From Acidobacteriota bacterium (GTDB lineage Bacteria > Acidobacteriota > Thermoanaerobaculia > Multivoradales > JAHEKO01): a stretch of DNA of 9,094 bases. Below, piece by piece: positions 1 through 7,437 of the stretch. How positions within the stretch are numbered: the first letter of the stretch is position 1; each line of letters opens with the position of its first letter. Both the position numbers and the translations under genes were made by a program. The stretch spans positions 1-9,094 of the forward strand of contig JAHEKO010000125.1 in NCBI GenBank assembly GCA_024638355.1, written 5' to 3'. Below the pieces are notes generated by a model. It was not told the DNA's origin and searched no databases. It saw only the letters and a program-made list of their open reading frames with translations.

Positions 1-135
1 AAGGACGGCGAGATCGTCGCCGACCAATGGCGGTTGTACCTGTTCGGCCAGCACTGGAGACGGCACTACCGCTTCCTGCGGCCGCTCTGGCCGTTGATCC
101 GACGGGTCGCAATGAAGGCGGGACGCGTGCGGTGA
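1..135 (+). CDS. 3' end of an unrecognised protein (partial, 44 codons)
   Basis: This frame is open from the first base and ends in TGA at 133-135. About 39 of its 44 codons end in G or C, as expected for a real gene in this genome. The overlapping frame starting at ATG 27 shows only about half. The visible tail is basic and aromatic-rich (it includes YLFGQHWRRHYRFLRPLW) and ends KAGRVR. I do not recognise the family, and no domain can be assigned from this fragment. The stop lies 5 nt before the ATG of the phosphatase gene, so the two are probably co-transcribed and perhaps translationally coupled. The start and most of the gene lie outside the window. Confidence 0.65.
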   Translation, partial: KDGEIVADQWRLYLFGQHWRRHYRFLRPLWPLIRRVAMKAGRVR

Positions 136-140
136 TTGGG

Positions 141-680
141 ATGCGGACACACAACTTCTCGGCAGCAGGCCTCGGCGAGGCAACCGTCTTTGGCGCTTCC
201 TGCCCCGGATACTCGAAAGGAGCGACAAACGACCCTGCAATCGAGGCGTGGGTAGGGTTTATGAAGGAGCAGGGAGTGGCTCGGGTCTGCTGTCTCTTGT
301 CTCCCAAGCAGGTCGCGGCTTACCCACGCCTCCTCGAGCACTACCGCACCGCTTTTTCGGATGACGACGTGTGCTGGGCTCCCATAAAGGACTTCGAGCT
401 CTGTTCACAAGAATTACTGATTGAAAAAATACTGCCCTTTCTGCGGGAGTCGAAGAGAAACGGCAAGAAGGTCGTGGTGCACTGCCAGGGCGGCATCGGC
501 CGGACCGGGCACATCCTCGCCGCCTGGCTGGCCGCCGAGCGGGATCTCGAGCCACGCGAGGCGGTGAAGGAAGTGCGACGAACCGCAGCGTCGAGGGATC
601 CGCTGGAGGCGGTCGGTCCCGGAGCGGCCACGAAGGAGCAGCTCTATCGGTTGCTCCGAGCAGCCAGAGAGCTGTCGTGA
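141..680 (+). CDS. Dual-specificity / tyrosine-type protein phosphatase family protein
   Basis: A cytoplasmic cysteine-dependent phosphatase of 179 aa, with no signal peptide or membrane segment. The P-loop reads HCQGGIGRT, giving the C-x5-R signature with nucleophile Cys115 and phosphate-binding Arg121. Asp84 in PIKDFEL is a likely general acid. The N-terminal part (NFSAAGLGEATVFGASCPGY, then a helix before RVCCLL) fits small DSP-family proteins of about 180 aa. An ATG at 27 would add 38 residues, but that stretch has poor third-position GC and overlaps the better-supported upstream gene, so I chose ATG 141. The Shine-Dalgarno is weak, which fits coupling to the upstream stop at 135. The first part (about 190-470) is clearly less GC-biased at third positions than the part from the P-loop onward. 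The true substrate, whether phosphoprotein, phospholipid or RNA, cannot be told. It ends 4 nt from the convergent gene. Confidence 0.85.
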   Translation: MRTHNFSAAGLGEATVFGASCPGYSKGATNDPAIEAWVGFMKEQGVARVCCLLSPKQVAAYPRLLEHYRTAFSDDDVCWAPIKDFELCSQELLIEKILPFLRESKRNGKKVVVHCQGGIGRTGHILAAWLAAERDLEPREAVKEVRRTAASRDPLEAVGPGAATKEQLYRLLRAARELS

Positions 681-684
681 CCGC

Positions 685-2823
685 CTAACCCGTACCCGGC
701 AGCTGCCTGAGCATCGCCCGGGCCCGCTCGATGTCGGGCCCGTAGCGCTCGCTCGGAGCCGCCGCGATGAAGCGTTCCAACGCCCGCCGCGCCCGGCCCG
801 CGTCGCCGATCTGGGCAGCGACCAGGGCCAGGTTGTAGAGCGCGTCGAAGTTGTCGGGCTCGACGGCGACCGCCTGCTCCCAGGCGGTCACTGCGCCCCG
901 GGGGTCGCCGGTGTTGTAGCGCGCGGTGCCCAGGTAGTTCCACGCCTGGCCGAGGCCGGGATCGAGGTCCACGGCGCGCTGAGCGTTGCGGGCGGCTTCG
1001 GACCAGCGCTCGGACCGCAGCTCGACGACCGCGAGGTTCTCCAGGGCACGAGCGTTGCGGGGGTCTCGCGCCAGAAGACGCTCGAGGGCCGCGCGCGCCT
1101 CTTGCTGGCGACCCGCTTCCGAGAGGATCAGCCCGAGGGCGTTGAGCACGTCGGGGTCGTCCGAGTCGCCGAACGGCTGGAGCGCCGTCAGTGCGTCCGC
1201 GTACCTGCCGACTTCGGCCAGCGACAGCCCGAGCTGGCGCTGGAGCGAGTCGGACGCCGCGCCCAGCTCGACCGCCTTCTCCATGGTCGCGACAGCCTCG
1301 GCGGTCGCGCCGCGATCGAGCATCATCTGCGACAGGAGGTACCAGGCCAGCCCCATCGACGGCCGCTCGTCGATCACCTCGCGCGCCAGGCGCTCGCCGC
1401 GCTCCCGCTCGCCGAGGTGGATCGACTCGACCACCTTGTGCAGCTTGGCGTCGAGGTGGACGAGGTTCTTGGGATCGTCCTCGGGACCGAACTCGGTCTT
1501 GTCCGCCGCCGAGCCGGTCAGGTAGCCGAGTGCACGCAGGGCGTCGGCGGCCTCTCGCGACACCTCGCCGCGCCGCGGCGGCCAGACCGATTCGTCCGGC
1601 AGGAGGCGCGCCAGCGCTCGGAGGCGATCGCGCTCGGCCTCGACCAGGTTCCGGCTCTCCGCCGGGTCGTCCTCCAGATCGTAGAGCTCGGGGAGCGGCA
1701 GCGAGATGAACTTGTGCCCGTCGTGGACCACGCCGCGAAGGGGCGCGAACCCGGCGTCGAAGGTCGCGCTGAGTGCTTCGAAATACTGAGCTTCGGATTC
1801 CGCCGCCGGTGCGCTTCCGGCGCCCGCGAAGAGCGCGCGGCCGGCCACCGCCGCGGGTCGCTCGACGCCGGCGGCGGCGAGCATCGTCGACAGAAGATCG
1901 ACGTGGCGCGCGGGATGCCGGGTGCGGCCGGCGCCGATGCCGCCGCCCCAGACGACGAGCGGGGCGTGGATCGTTTCCTCGTAGGCGAAGAGGCCGTGGG
2001 TGCGCTCGCCGTGCTCGCCGAGCGCCTCGCCGTGATCCGACGTCACGACCACCAGGGCCGGCCGCTCGCCGCCGTCGAGGAAGGGCGCGAGCAGTGGCGC
2101 GAGGAAGGCATCGACCGCCTCGACCTCACCACGGTAGGGAGCGTCGGGGTTGCGCGAGGCGAAGGGCTCGGGCGGCTCGTAGGGCGCATGCGGCTCGTAC
2201 AGGTGGACCCAGAGGAATCGCCGGCGATCGCCCTGACCTCGCCACCACTCGAGCGCGCGCCCGATCACCTCGTCGCCGCCCCGCTCGGGCATCTCGATGT
2301 GGGTCGGGCTCGAGCCGATCGGGTAGTCGTCGTCGTAGACGTCGAATCCCCGGTCGAGCCCGAAGCGGCTGTCGAGCGGAAAGGCGGCGACGAAGGCGGC
2401 GGTGGCGAAGCCGGCGGCGCTCAGCAGCGTCGCCGCGGTCGGCACCGAGTCGGCCAGCACGAACCCCTTGTTGTCGCGAATGCCGTGCTCGTAGGGGTGG
2501 AGCCCGGTCAGGATGTTGGCGTGCGACGGCAGCGTCAGAACGTTGTGCGCGCGGGCATTGTCGAACACCCAGCCCGACGCGGCCAGCCGGTCGAGCGTGG
2601 GCGTCGCGGTGCGCTCGTTGCCCATGAAGCCGAGGGCATCGGCGCGCAGGGTGTCGATGGTGACCAGGACGAGATCCTCGACGGGAGCCGCGGGCGGCTC
2701 GGGCAGCGGGCTCTCGGCGCCCGCCGGCGGTGGCGACTGGGATTCGACCCCACGACCCTCGGACGGCGCATCGCCGCAGGCCAACAGAAGAGCGCTCAGA
2801 GCGAGCGCCGCCAAGCGCCTCAC
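685..2823 (-). CDS. Lipoprotein with sulfatase-like (alkaline phosphatase superfamily) domain and C-terminal TPRs
   Basis: A 712-aa exported lipoprotein. The signal sequence ends in lipobox LLAC (Cys16) and is followed by a Pro/Glu/Ala-rich linker to about residue 48. Residues 50-400 form an alkaline-phosphatase-superfamily domain of the DTLRAD type: Asp57 in TIDTLRAD, the nucleophile loop TLPSHANILTG, HLYEPHAPY (207-215), and metal ligands Asp263-His264 in TSDHGEALGEHG. The sulfatase C-terminal signature ELYDLEDDPAESRNL (379-393) is present. The usual C/S-x-P-x-R formylglycine site is Thr97-Leu-Pro-Ser-His101, so classical formylglycine sulfatase chemistry is unlikely; a Thr nucleophile, as in phosphatases and phosphotransferases of the superfamily, is inferred. 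Six TPRs follow (about 491-690), probably for protein contacts. The start is GTG, with AGGA 7 nt upstream. It is last of four leftward genes; 183 nt separate it from the gene before it. Substrate unknown. Confidence 0.88.
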   Translation of the reverse strand: MRRLAALALSALLLACGDAPSEGRGVESQSPPPAGAESPLPEPPAAPVEDLVLVTIDTLRADALGFMGNERTATPTLDRLAASGWVFDNARAHNVLTLPSHANILTGLHPYEHGIRDNKGFVLADSVPTAATLLSAAGFATAAFVAAFPLDSRFGLDRGFDVYDDDYPIGSSPTHIEMPERGGDEVIGRALEWWRGQGDRRRFLWVHLYEPHAPYEPPEPFASRNPDAPYRGEVEAVDAFLAPLLAPFLDGGERPALVVVTSDHGEALGEHGERTHGLFAYEETIHAPLVVWGGGIGAGRTRHPARHVDLLSTMLAAAGVERPAAVAGRALFAGAGSAPAAESEAQYFEALSATFDAGFAPLRGVVHDGHKFISLPLPELYDLEDDPAESRNLVEAERDRLRALARLLPDESVWPPRRGEVSREAADALRALGYLTGSAADKTEFGPEDDPKNLVHLDAKLHKVVESIHLGERERGERLAREVIDERPSMGLAWYLLSQMMLDRGATAEAVATMEKAVELGAASDSLQRQLGLSLAEVGRYADALTALQPFGDSDDPDVLNALGLILSEAGRQQEARAALERLLARDPRNARALENLAVVELRSERWSEAARNAQRAVDLDPGLGQAWNYLGTARYNTGDPRGAVTAWEQAVAVEPDNFDALYNLALVAAQIGDAGRARRALERFIAAAPSERYGPDIERARAMLRQLPGTG

Positions 2824-3006
2824 GCCGGCATCCTAACGCGGTCTCCGACCGCTGAGTCGCCCCCCACGGGTGGGGGCGCGACCCGGGATCGGCAGCGCTC
2901 GAACCCGCGCCGGGTGGAAGCGAGCCACCCACCCGCCGCGGCATCGCGGGAGGGGGCGTCCTTCTCGCCCCGCGAGGGAGGGAGAGGGATCCGGGTACCG
3001 GGCGCC
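2824..3006. other. Intergenic region with three short GC hairpins
   Basis: This 183-nt gap between the second VWA gene and the sulfatase-like gene is the longest within the leftward block. It holds three potential stem-loops: CCCCCA/TGGGGG with a CGGG loop (2861-2876), GGGTGG/CCACCC with a 7-nt loop (2912-2930), and CTCGC/GCGAG with a CCC loop (2964-2976). None is followed by a T-run on either strand, so a classic intrinsic terminator is not supported. They could stabilise mRNA ends, pause polymerase or be chance in GC-rich DNA. I see no convincing sigma-70 promoter here. Confidence 0.4.
2831..2834 (-). promoter_or_regulatory. Ribosome binding site fixing the GTG start of the sulfatase-like gene
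   Basis: On the minus strand AGGA is followed by 7 nt and then GTG at 2823-2821. An ATG lies just upstream in another frame but meets a stop after three codons, so GTG is the only start that gives the lipoprotein signal sequence at full length. Confidence 0.55.
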
Positions 3007-5133
3007 CTAGCCGGCGACCACGACCACCGGGATGTCGCTCTCCTCCGAGCTTCCGGTGCCGACGTCGGTCACGGTGACGACGAGGCGGTACTCGCCGGCC
3101 GCCAGGCCCGAGGTCTTGAGCCGCCCCGCGATCTGTTCGATCGCCGGATCGCCGGTGGCGCGGCGCTCGTCGATCAGCAGCTCGGCGCCTTCGATCTTCT
3201 CGCCGCCCGGGCCGTAGAGCTGTCCGGCGATGCGCAGCGAGCCTGCCGCCAGGTTGTAGCCCACCAGCGACAGCGGCGCCTCACCGCCGGAGCTGACGAC
3301 CGGCTTGGCGGCCGGAACGAAGGGCTGCCCCTGGTGCATGAACGGATAGTCGAAGCCGTGGCGCTGGTCGGCGCCGTTCTCCTCGCGCGCCAGCAGCCAC
3401 TTGCCGGGCGGCTCGGGGAAGAGCGGCGGCAGCAGGGCCATCTCGCCCGCGCTCATCTCCGGCACCTTGAAGGGTCGGGTATGGACCGCGGTGGCGCCGG
3501 TCTGCGAATTGCGCACCACGACCCGGGCGACGTACTCGCCCGGACGCAGCTCGAAGTCGCCCCAGTACTTGAAGCCGGTCTGCCGGAGAGCGGCGCCGGC
3601 CTTCTTCATGTCGAAGGGCAGCGTGCGCACGAAGTAGTCGCCCACGCGACCCTGGGAGTCGAGAGCGTAGGCGTAGACCTCGACCGGGAGCACGTCGCCC
3701 GAGAGGCCCTGGGTGAGCGACGCGCCGTCGACCTCGATCAGGACCGGAATCCACGCCACCTCGCGCCGCACCTCGAAGGGGGTGGCGAGCACCGACAGAC
3801 CGATCCGGCCGCCCTCGCCGCCGCTGACCACGAGGTCCGCCACCGCCAGCGAGCGCTCGAGCGGCGTCTGCTCTGAAAACGGCTTGGGCGCGTAGTAGCC
3901 CGGTCGGTGCACCAGGCGCGCTCCCGACGGGCCGCCCTTCAGCTTGACCTTGAGGCGGTGGTACTTGCCGTCCATCTTCAGGTTCGGCGGCTGCACCGCG
4001 ACCACGTAGGTGAGGCTGGTGCGCTCGAGCATCTCGCCCATCGCCTCGCTCAGGTCGTTGTAGTTGCGATAGAACTCGCCGCCGGTCTCGTTGGCCATGA
4101 TGAACAGGCCGTCCTGGCCCGAGGCGCGCGGCCGGACGTCGGCGCCGGCCGCGAGTCCGCCGATGTCCACCGCCTGAATGGCGCAGTCTGCCTTCTTGAA
4201 CTCGTCGAGCATCTCCATCACTTCGCCGGTGGTCGAGGTGTCGCCGAAGCGCACGTCCGACTTGACCTCCCAGATCTGGCCCGTGGCGGCGGACTCGGCC
4301 TGCTGCGCGATCTCACCGGCGTCCGAGGTGCCGAGCAGCACCTGGCTGTCGAAGCCCTCGGAGAGAAAGACGACGTGCTTGCGGCCCTGGACCGCGTTCA
4401 TCATCCCCGCCAGCTCGCCGAGCGAGCTGGTCAGCGCCCGGATGTCGTTCTGAATCGTCTGCCGCCGCACGTCGCGCTCTCTGGCTCCGAGCACCTCGAA
4501 GATCTCGGCGGCCGGATCGAACGAGCCCGAGGGGCCCTGCTGGGGGTCGCTGCCCACCCCGGTGAACGACTCGAGATCGGCCAGGACGACGCCGAGCGGG
4601 TCGCGCACCGTGTCGTTCATCCGCACCAGCCCGAGCGTGTCGAGGGCGTAGTCGATCTGTCCCCGGTCGGAGGTGAAGGTCAGGATCAGGCGGGCGCCGC
4701 CCGCCCGCGAGTAGGTACCGACCGCGACGACGTCCGACGGATGCAGGCCCTTGACGACCAATTCCCGGGCCGCCTCCCGTGCCTTGACGACGGCGGCCGG
4801 GTTGGAGAACGAGAGATCGAAAAGGAGCAGGAAGTGACGGCGGCCGGCGGCCGGCACGGCGGCGGGAGCCACCGGTTGCGGCGAATCGACCGCCAGATCG
4901 ATGACGTCGAAGCCGACCACCGGCAGCTTCTGCCTGCCGTCCAGAATCTCGAAGTCGTCGGCCGTCAACCCACGCACGGGCTCGCCGTCCTTGAGAACGT
5001 TGATCGGTACCTCGACCACGATCACCGAGGTGACGTCCTCGAAGGTCTTGTTGCCCTGGGCCGCCACCGATCCGACCACGGCGACCATCGACAGGCTGAT
5101 CAGCAGGGCCGAGACGGCCGGGAATGACTTCAT
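3007..5133 (-). CDS. Secreted VWA-domain protein, acidobacterial VWFA-related type (paralogue 1)
   Basis: A 708-aa exported protein. A Sec signal peptide runs to about residue 25 (VAA-Q). A beta-rich lead-in (about 37-80, VPINV, EPVRGL, DDFEILDG) precedes the VWA domain (about 99-380), as is usual for the family TIGR03436. The first MIDAS motif is intact, DLSFS at 106-110. The later loop reads VVFLSEGFD (254-262), with Glu where many VWA domains have Asp, and a possible MIDAS Thr is Thr175. Residues from about 420 to the end look like beta-sandwich modules (for example LRPGEYVARVVVRNSQTG and GLAAGEYRLVVTVTD), with no membrane anchor. The only cysteine is Cys317. It resembles the protein encoded just upstream along its whole length, so the two arose by tandem duplication. 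ATG start, with GGGGAG 7 nt upstream. The role is probably metal-dependent protein binding in the periplasm or at the surface; the ligand is unknown. Confidence 0.88.
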   Translation of the reverse strand: MKSFPAVSALLISLSMVAVVGSVAAQGNKTFEDVTSVIVVEVPINVLKDGEPVRGLTADDFEILDGRQKLPVVGFDVIDLAVDSPQPVAPAAVPAAGRRHFLLLFDLSFSNPAAVVKAREAARELVVKGLHPSDVVAVGTYSRAGGARLILTFTSDRGQIDYALDTLGLVRMNDTVRDPLGVVLADLESFTGVGSDPQQGPSGSFDPAAEIFEVLGARERDVRRQTIQNDIRALTSSLGELAGMMNAVQGRKHVVFLSEGFDSQVLLGTSDAGEIAQQAESAATGQIWEVKSDVRFGDTSTTGEVMEMLDEFKKADCAIQAVDIGGLAAGADVRPRASGQDGLFIMANETGGEFYRNYNDLSEAMGEMLERTSLTYVVAVQPPNLKMDGKYHRLKVKLKGGPSGARLVHRPGYYAPKPFSEQTPLERSLAVADLVVSGGEGGRIGLSVLATPFEVRREVAWIPVLIEVDGASLTQGLSGDVLPVEVYAYALDSQGRVGDYFVRTLPFDMKKAGAALRQTGFKYWGDFELRPGEYVARVVVRNSQTGATAVHTRPFKVPEMSAGEMALLPPLFPEPPGKWLLAREENGADQRHGFDYPFMHQGQPFVPAAKPVVSSGGEAPLSLVGYNLAAGSLRIAGQLYGPGGEKIEGAELLIDERRATGDPAIEQIAGRLKTSGLAAGEYRLVVTVTDVGTGSSEESDIPVVVVAG

Positions 5134-5198
5134 GACGAGACTCCCCTCTGGCTGACGGGTCTCAGGGCCGTCGGCCCGATGATACTCGGTAGGTCAGG
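5134..5198 (-). other. Short spacer between the two VWA genes, with a hairpin
   Basis: The 65-nt spacer carries the ribosome binding site GGGGAG (5141-5146) of the downstream VWA gene and a compact stem-loop GGGCC/GGCCC with a GTC loop (5165-5177). There is no T-run after the hairpin and no clear promoter, so co-transcription of the two VWA genes is likely. The hairpin could tune relative expression, but that is inference. Confidence 0.4.
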
Positions 5199-7394
5199 CT
5201 AGTTGTAGACCGTGAAGTCGATGGAGTTCGACTCGGTCGAGCCGGTCTCGCGCTCCATGACGTCGACCATGAGGGTGTAGCGCCCGGCGTCGAGGCCGGA
5301 GGGGCTGAAGGTGGCCAACAACTTGTCGAGCCCGGCGATGCCGGTCACGGTGCGCTCGACCAGCGACAGCCGCCCGCCCTCCACCGGCCGGCCGTCCTCG
5401 GCGAGGATGCGGGCGCTGAGATCGACCATCCCTCCGTCGAGGTTGTAGGCCACCAGGCAGAGCTGGGCCTGGTCGCTGTTGCGCAGCGAGGGGCCGGCCG
5501 CGGGAATGTACGGATCGCCGTTCACCGTGAACGGGTAGACGATATTCCGCTGGTACGTCTGGTCCTGCTCGCGAACGAGCAGCCACTCTCTTTGCCCCTC
5601 GAGGAAGAAGGGCGGCAGCACGAACGGTTCCGCGGACTCGAACTCGGGAATGGTCAGCCGCACCGACTCGGAGCCGGTGCGCCCGGTCGCCGAATTGCGC
5701 ACCAGAACGCGCAGCAGGTAGTCGCCCGGCCCCAGGTCCATGTGGCCGTAATACTTGAGGCCGGTACGTCCGAAGGCCGTACGCCCGCGGCTCAGGTCCA
5801 GCGTCACCATCTGGGTGAAGAAGTCGCGCATCGAGCCCGCTTCGTCGGTGACGTAGGCGTAGAACTCCACCGGCATCTCGTCGCCCGTGTGCTCCCAGAG
5901 GAGCTTCTCGCCCGCCACCTCGATGATGATCGGCACGTAGGCGTCGTCGACGTCGGCCCGGAAGGGTGCCGCCAGCACGTTCAGATCGAGCTGGTCTTCG
6001 TCGGTCGCGGTGGCGATCACGTCCGCCGCCAACAGGCTCTTCTCGAGCGGATGCAGCTCGTCGAAAGGCCGCGGGGCGTAATAACCCTCGCGATGGCTCA
6101 GCTTGGCCTTGCCGACGTCCGCATTCACCCGGATGCGGCGGTACGAGCCGTCGGGCACCACGTCCGACGCCTGAAAGGTGAGGAGATAGGTCACCTCGGA
6201 CTTGCGCAGAACCCGGCTCAGATCGTCGCCGAAATCGGTCACGTCCTGGTAGAGCTCGCCGCCGGTGTCGTTGGCGATGTAGAAGAGCGCGTCCTGGCCC
6301 ACGCTGCGCGCACGCTCGATCGCCTCCGAATCGGCGCGCAGCCCGGAGATGTCGACTGCCTGGATCACGCAGTCGGCGCGGCGGAACTCCTCCACCATGC
6401 GCGCCATCTGGTTCTGCAGGCCGATGTTGCCGTAGATGTCGTCGGTGTCGACGAAGCCGAGCTGGCCGCCCTGAATATTGGCCAGGTCCAACTGCTGCTC
6501 GACGTCGTTGGCGCTCGGCTGCTTGCCGAGCATCAGCCGGCCGTCGAAGCCCTCGGAGAAATAGACGACGTGCTTACGGCCGCGCACGCTGTCCATGAAG
6601 CGGGCGAGGTCTCCCATCGAGCGCGACCACGAGGACACCCGCCCGCGCGAGAAGCTGCGCTCCATCTTGGCCATCTGGCGGCCGACCACCCGGATGTGCG
6701 CCGCGACGCTCTGCTGCAGAGCATTGGTGTCCGTGTCGCTGCCGAGCTCCGACAGGTCGCTGAGGCTGTTGTATCCGCTGGCGTCGGGGTCTTCGATCAG
6801 GAAGAGAAGCGGGTCGCGCCGCGCCAGCTCGGAAAGGCGCGGCGCGCCCAGCGTGTCGATCGCCCGCGCGACCTGCGCGCGGTCGGGCGTGAAGGTCACG
6901 ATGATCCGGCCGCCGCTCTCTACGGTGTGGAACGCCACCGCGACCAGGTCGGTCGGATGGAGGTTGTTCAGCACGAAGTCGCGCGCCGCCTCGCGCGCTC
7001 GGAGGATGAGGTTGGGCCTCGAAAAAGACAGGTCGAAGAGCAGGAGGAAGTGGCGGCGAGCCGAGGCGGGCACCGCGCGAGCGATCTCGGTGCCGCTCGA
7101 GCCCGGCTCGAGCGTGGCCAGGTCGACGATCTGGAAATCGACGATCTCACGCCGCTGACCGGCGTCGAAAACCTCGAAGTCCTCGCGGCTCAGGCCGCGG
7201 ACCGGCTCGCCGTCGCGGCCGGTGACGTTTACCGGCACCTGAACCTCCACCACCCGCGCCTTGCCCTCGAACTTCTCGAGCTTCTTCGCGGCGCGGGACT
7301 TCGTGCCCTTTTCCTTGGCCGCCGACGCGGGCTCGGCCAGGGCGGCGAGGCACAGGGCGCCCGTCAGGACGGCGAACGTCAAGCTGCGAATCAT
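5199..7394 (-). CDS. Secreted VWA-domain protein, acidobacterial VWFA-related type (paralogue 2)
   Basis: A 731-aa exported protein. A Sec signal peptide ends near ASA-A (about residue 25). A Lys-rich stretch follows (27-46), then the family's beta-rich lead-in (about 48-92, VPVNV, EPVRGL, EDFEVFDAGQ). The VWA domain spans about 113-405 with MIDAS motif DLSFS at 121-125 and VVYFSEGFD at 276-284. The region matching Thr175 of the paralogue (APRLSELARRDP) has no Thr, so the metal site may be weak or altered. Beta-sandwich-like C-terminal modules follow YYAPRPF (438-444). It shares RRHFLLLFDLSFS verbatim and many other blocks with the paralogue encoded 65 nt downstream. It has an Asp/Ser-rich insert (about 201-222) with different sequence in the paralogue. 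ATG start with GGAG 6 nt upstream; the start sits beside a 10-bp palindrome (7396-7405) that includes the Shine-Dalgarno. Likely a periplasmic or surface binding protein; partner unknown. Confidence 0.88.
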   Translation of the reverse strand: MIRSLTFAVLTGALCLAALAEPASAAKEKGTKSRAAKKLEKFEGKARVVEVQVPVNVTGRDGEPVRGLSREDFEVFDAGQRREIVDFQIVDLATLEPGSSGTEIARAVPASARRHFLLLFDLSFSRPNLILRAREAARDFVLNNLHPTDLVAVAFHTVESGGRIIVTFTPDRAQVARAIDTLGAPRLSELARRDPLLFLIEDPDASGYNSLSDLSELGSDTDTNALQQSVAAHIRVVGRQMAKMERSFSRGRVSSWSRSMGDLARFMDSVRGRKHVVYFSEGFDGRLMLGKQPSANDVEQQLDLANIQGGQLGFVDTDDIYGNIGLQNQMARMVEEFRRADCVIQAVDISGLRADSEAIERARSVGQDALFYIANDTGGELYQDVTDFGDDLSRVLRKSEVTYLLTFQASDVVPDGSYRRIRVNADVGKAKLSHREGYYAPRPFDELHPLEKSLLAADVIATATDEDQLDLNVLAAPFRADVDDAYVPIIIEVAGEKLLWEHTGDEMPVEFYAYVTDEAGSMRDFFTQMVTLDLSRGRTAFGRTGLKYYGHMDLGPGDYLLRVLVRNSATGRTGSESVRLTIPEFESAEPFVLPPFFLEGQREWLLVREQDQTYQRNIVYPFTVNGDPYIPAAGPSLRNSDQAQLCLVAYNLDGGMVDLSARILAEDGRPVEGGRLSLVERTVTGIAGLDKLLATFSPSGLDAGRYTLMVDVMERETGSTESNSIDFTVYN

Positions 7395-7416
7395 GCGGAG
7401 CTCCGTTTTTCTAGCG

Positions 7417-7437
7417 CGGCGATTCCTCCAATCGGCG
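7417..7437 (-). promoter_or_regulatory. Leader hairpin with GGAGG in its loop
   Basis: On the minus strand arms CGCCGATT and AATCGCCG pair with one mismatch around a GGAGG loop (7425-7429). It lies about 30 nt upstream of the ATG of the 731-aa VWA gene, and no start codon sits at a usable distance from this GGAGG. The true Shine-Dalgarno (ACGGAG) is a second GGA motif further on. A ribosome standby site or a site for a GGA-binding regulator such as CsrA are possible readings; chance is also possible. Confidence 0.35.

Noticed and set aside
2126..2944. Minus-strand frame overlapping the start of the sulfatase-like gene in another frame
   Set aside because: Arg/Ala/Gly-rich shadow of the real gene; no motif, and the sulfatase motifs lie in the other frame.
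2861..2976. Hairpins between the VWA and sulfatase-like genes as intrinsic terminators
   Set aside because: None has a following T-run on either strand, so they are listed only as hairpins in the intergenic entry.
1102..3876. A 924-codon open frame on the plus strand, antisense to the sulfatase-like and 708-aa VWA genes
   Set aside because: Long antisense frames are expected opposite GC-biased genes. It runs across two genes and the intergenic gap, and its sequence is low-complexity Arg/Gly/Glu/His-rich with no recognisable domain.
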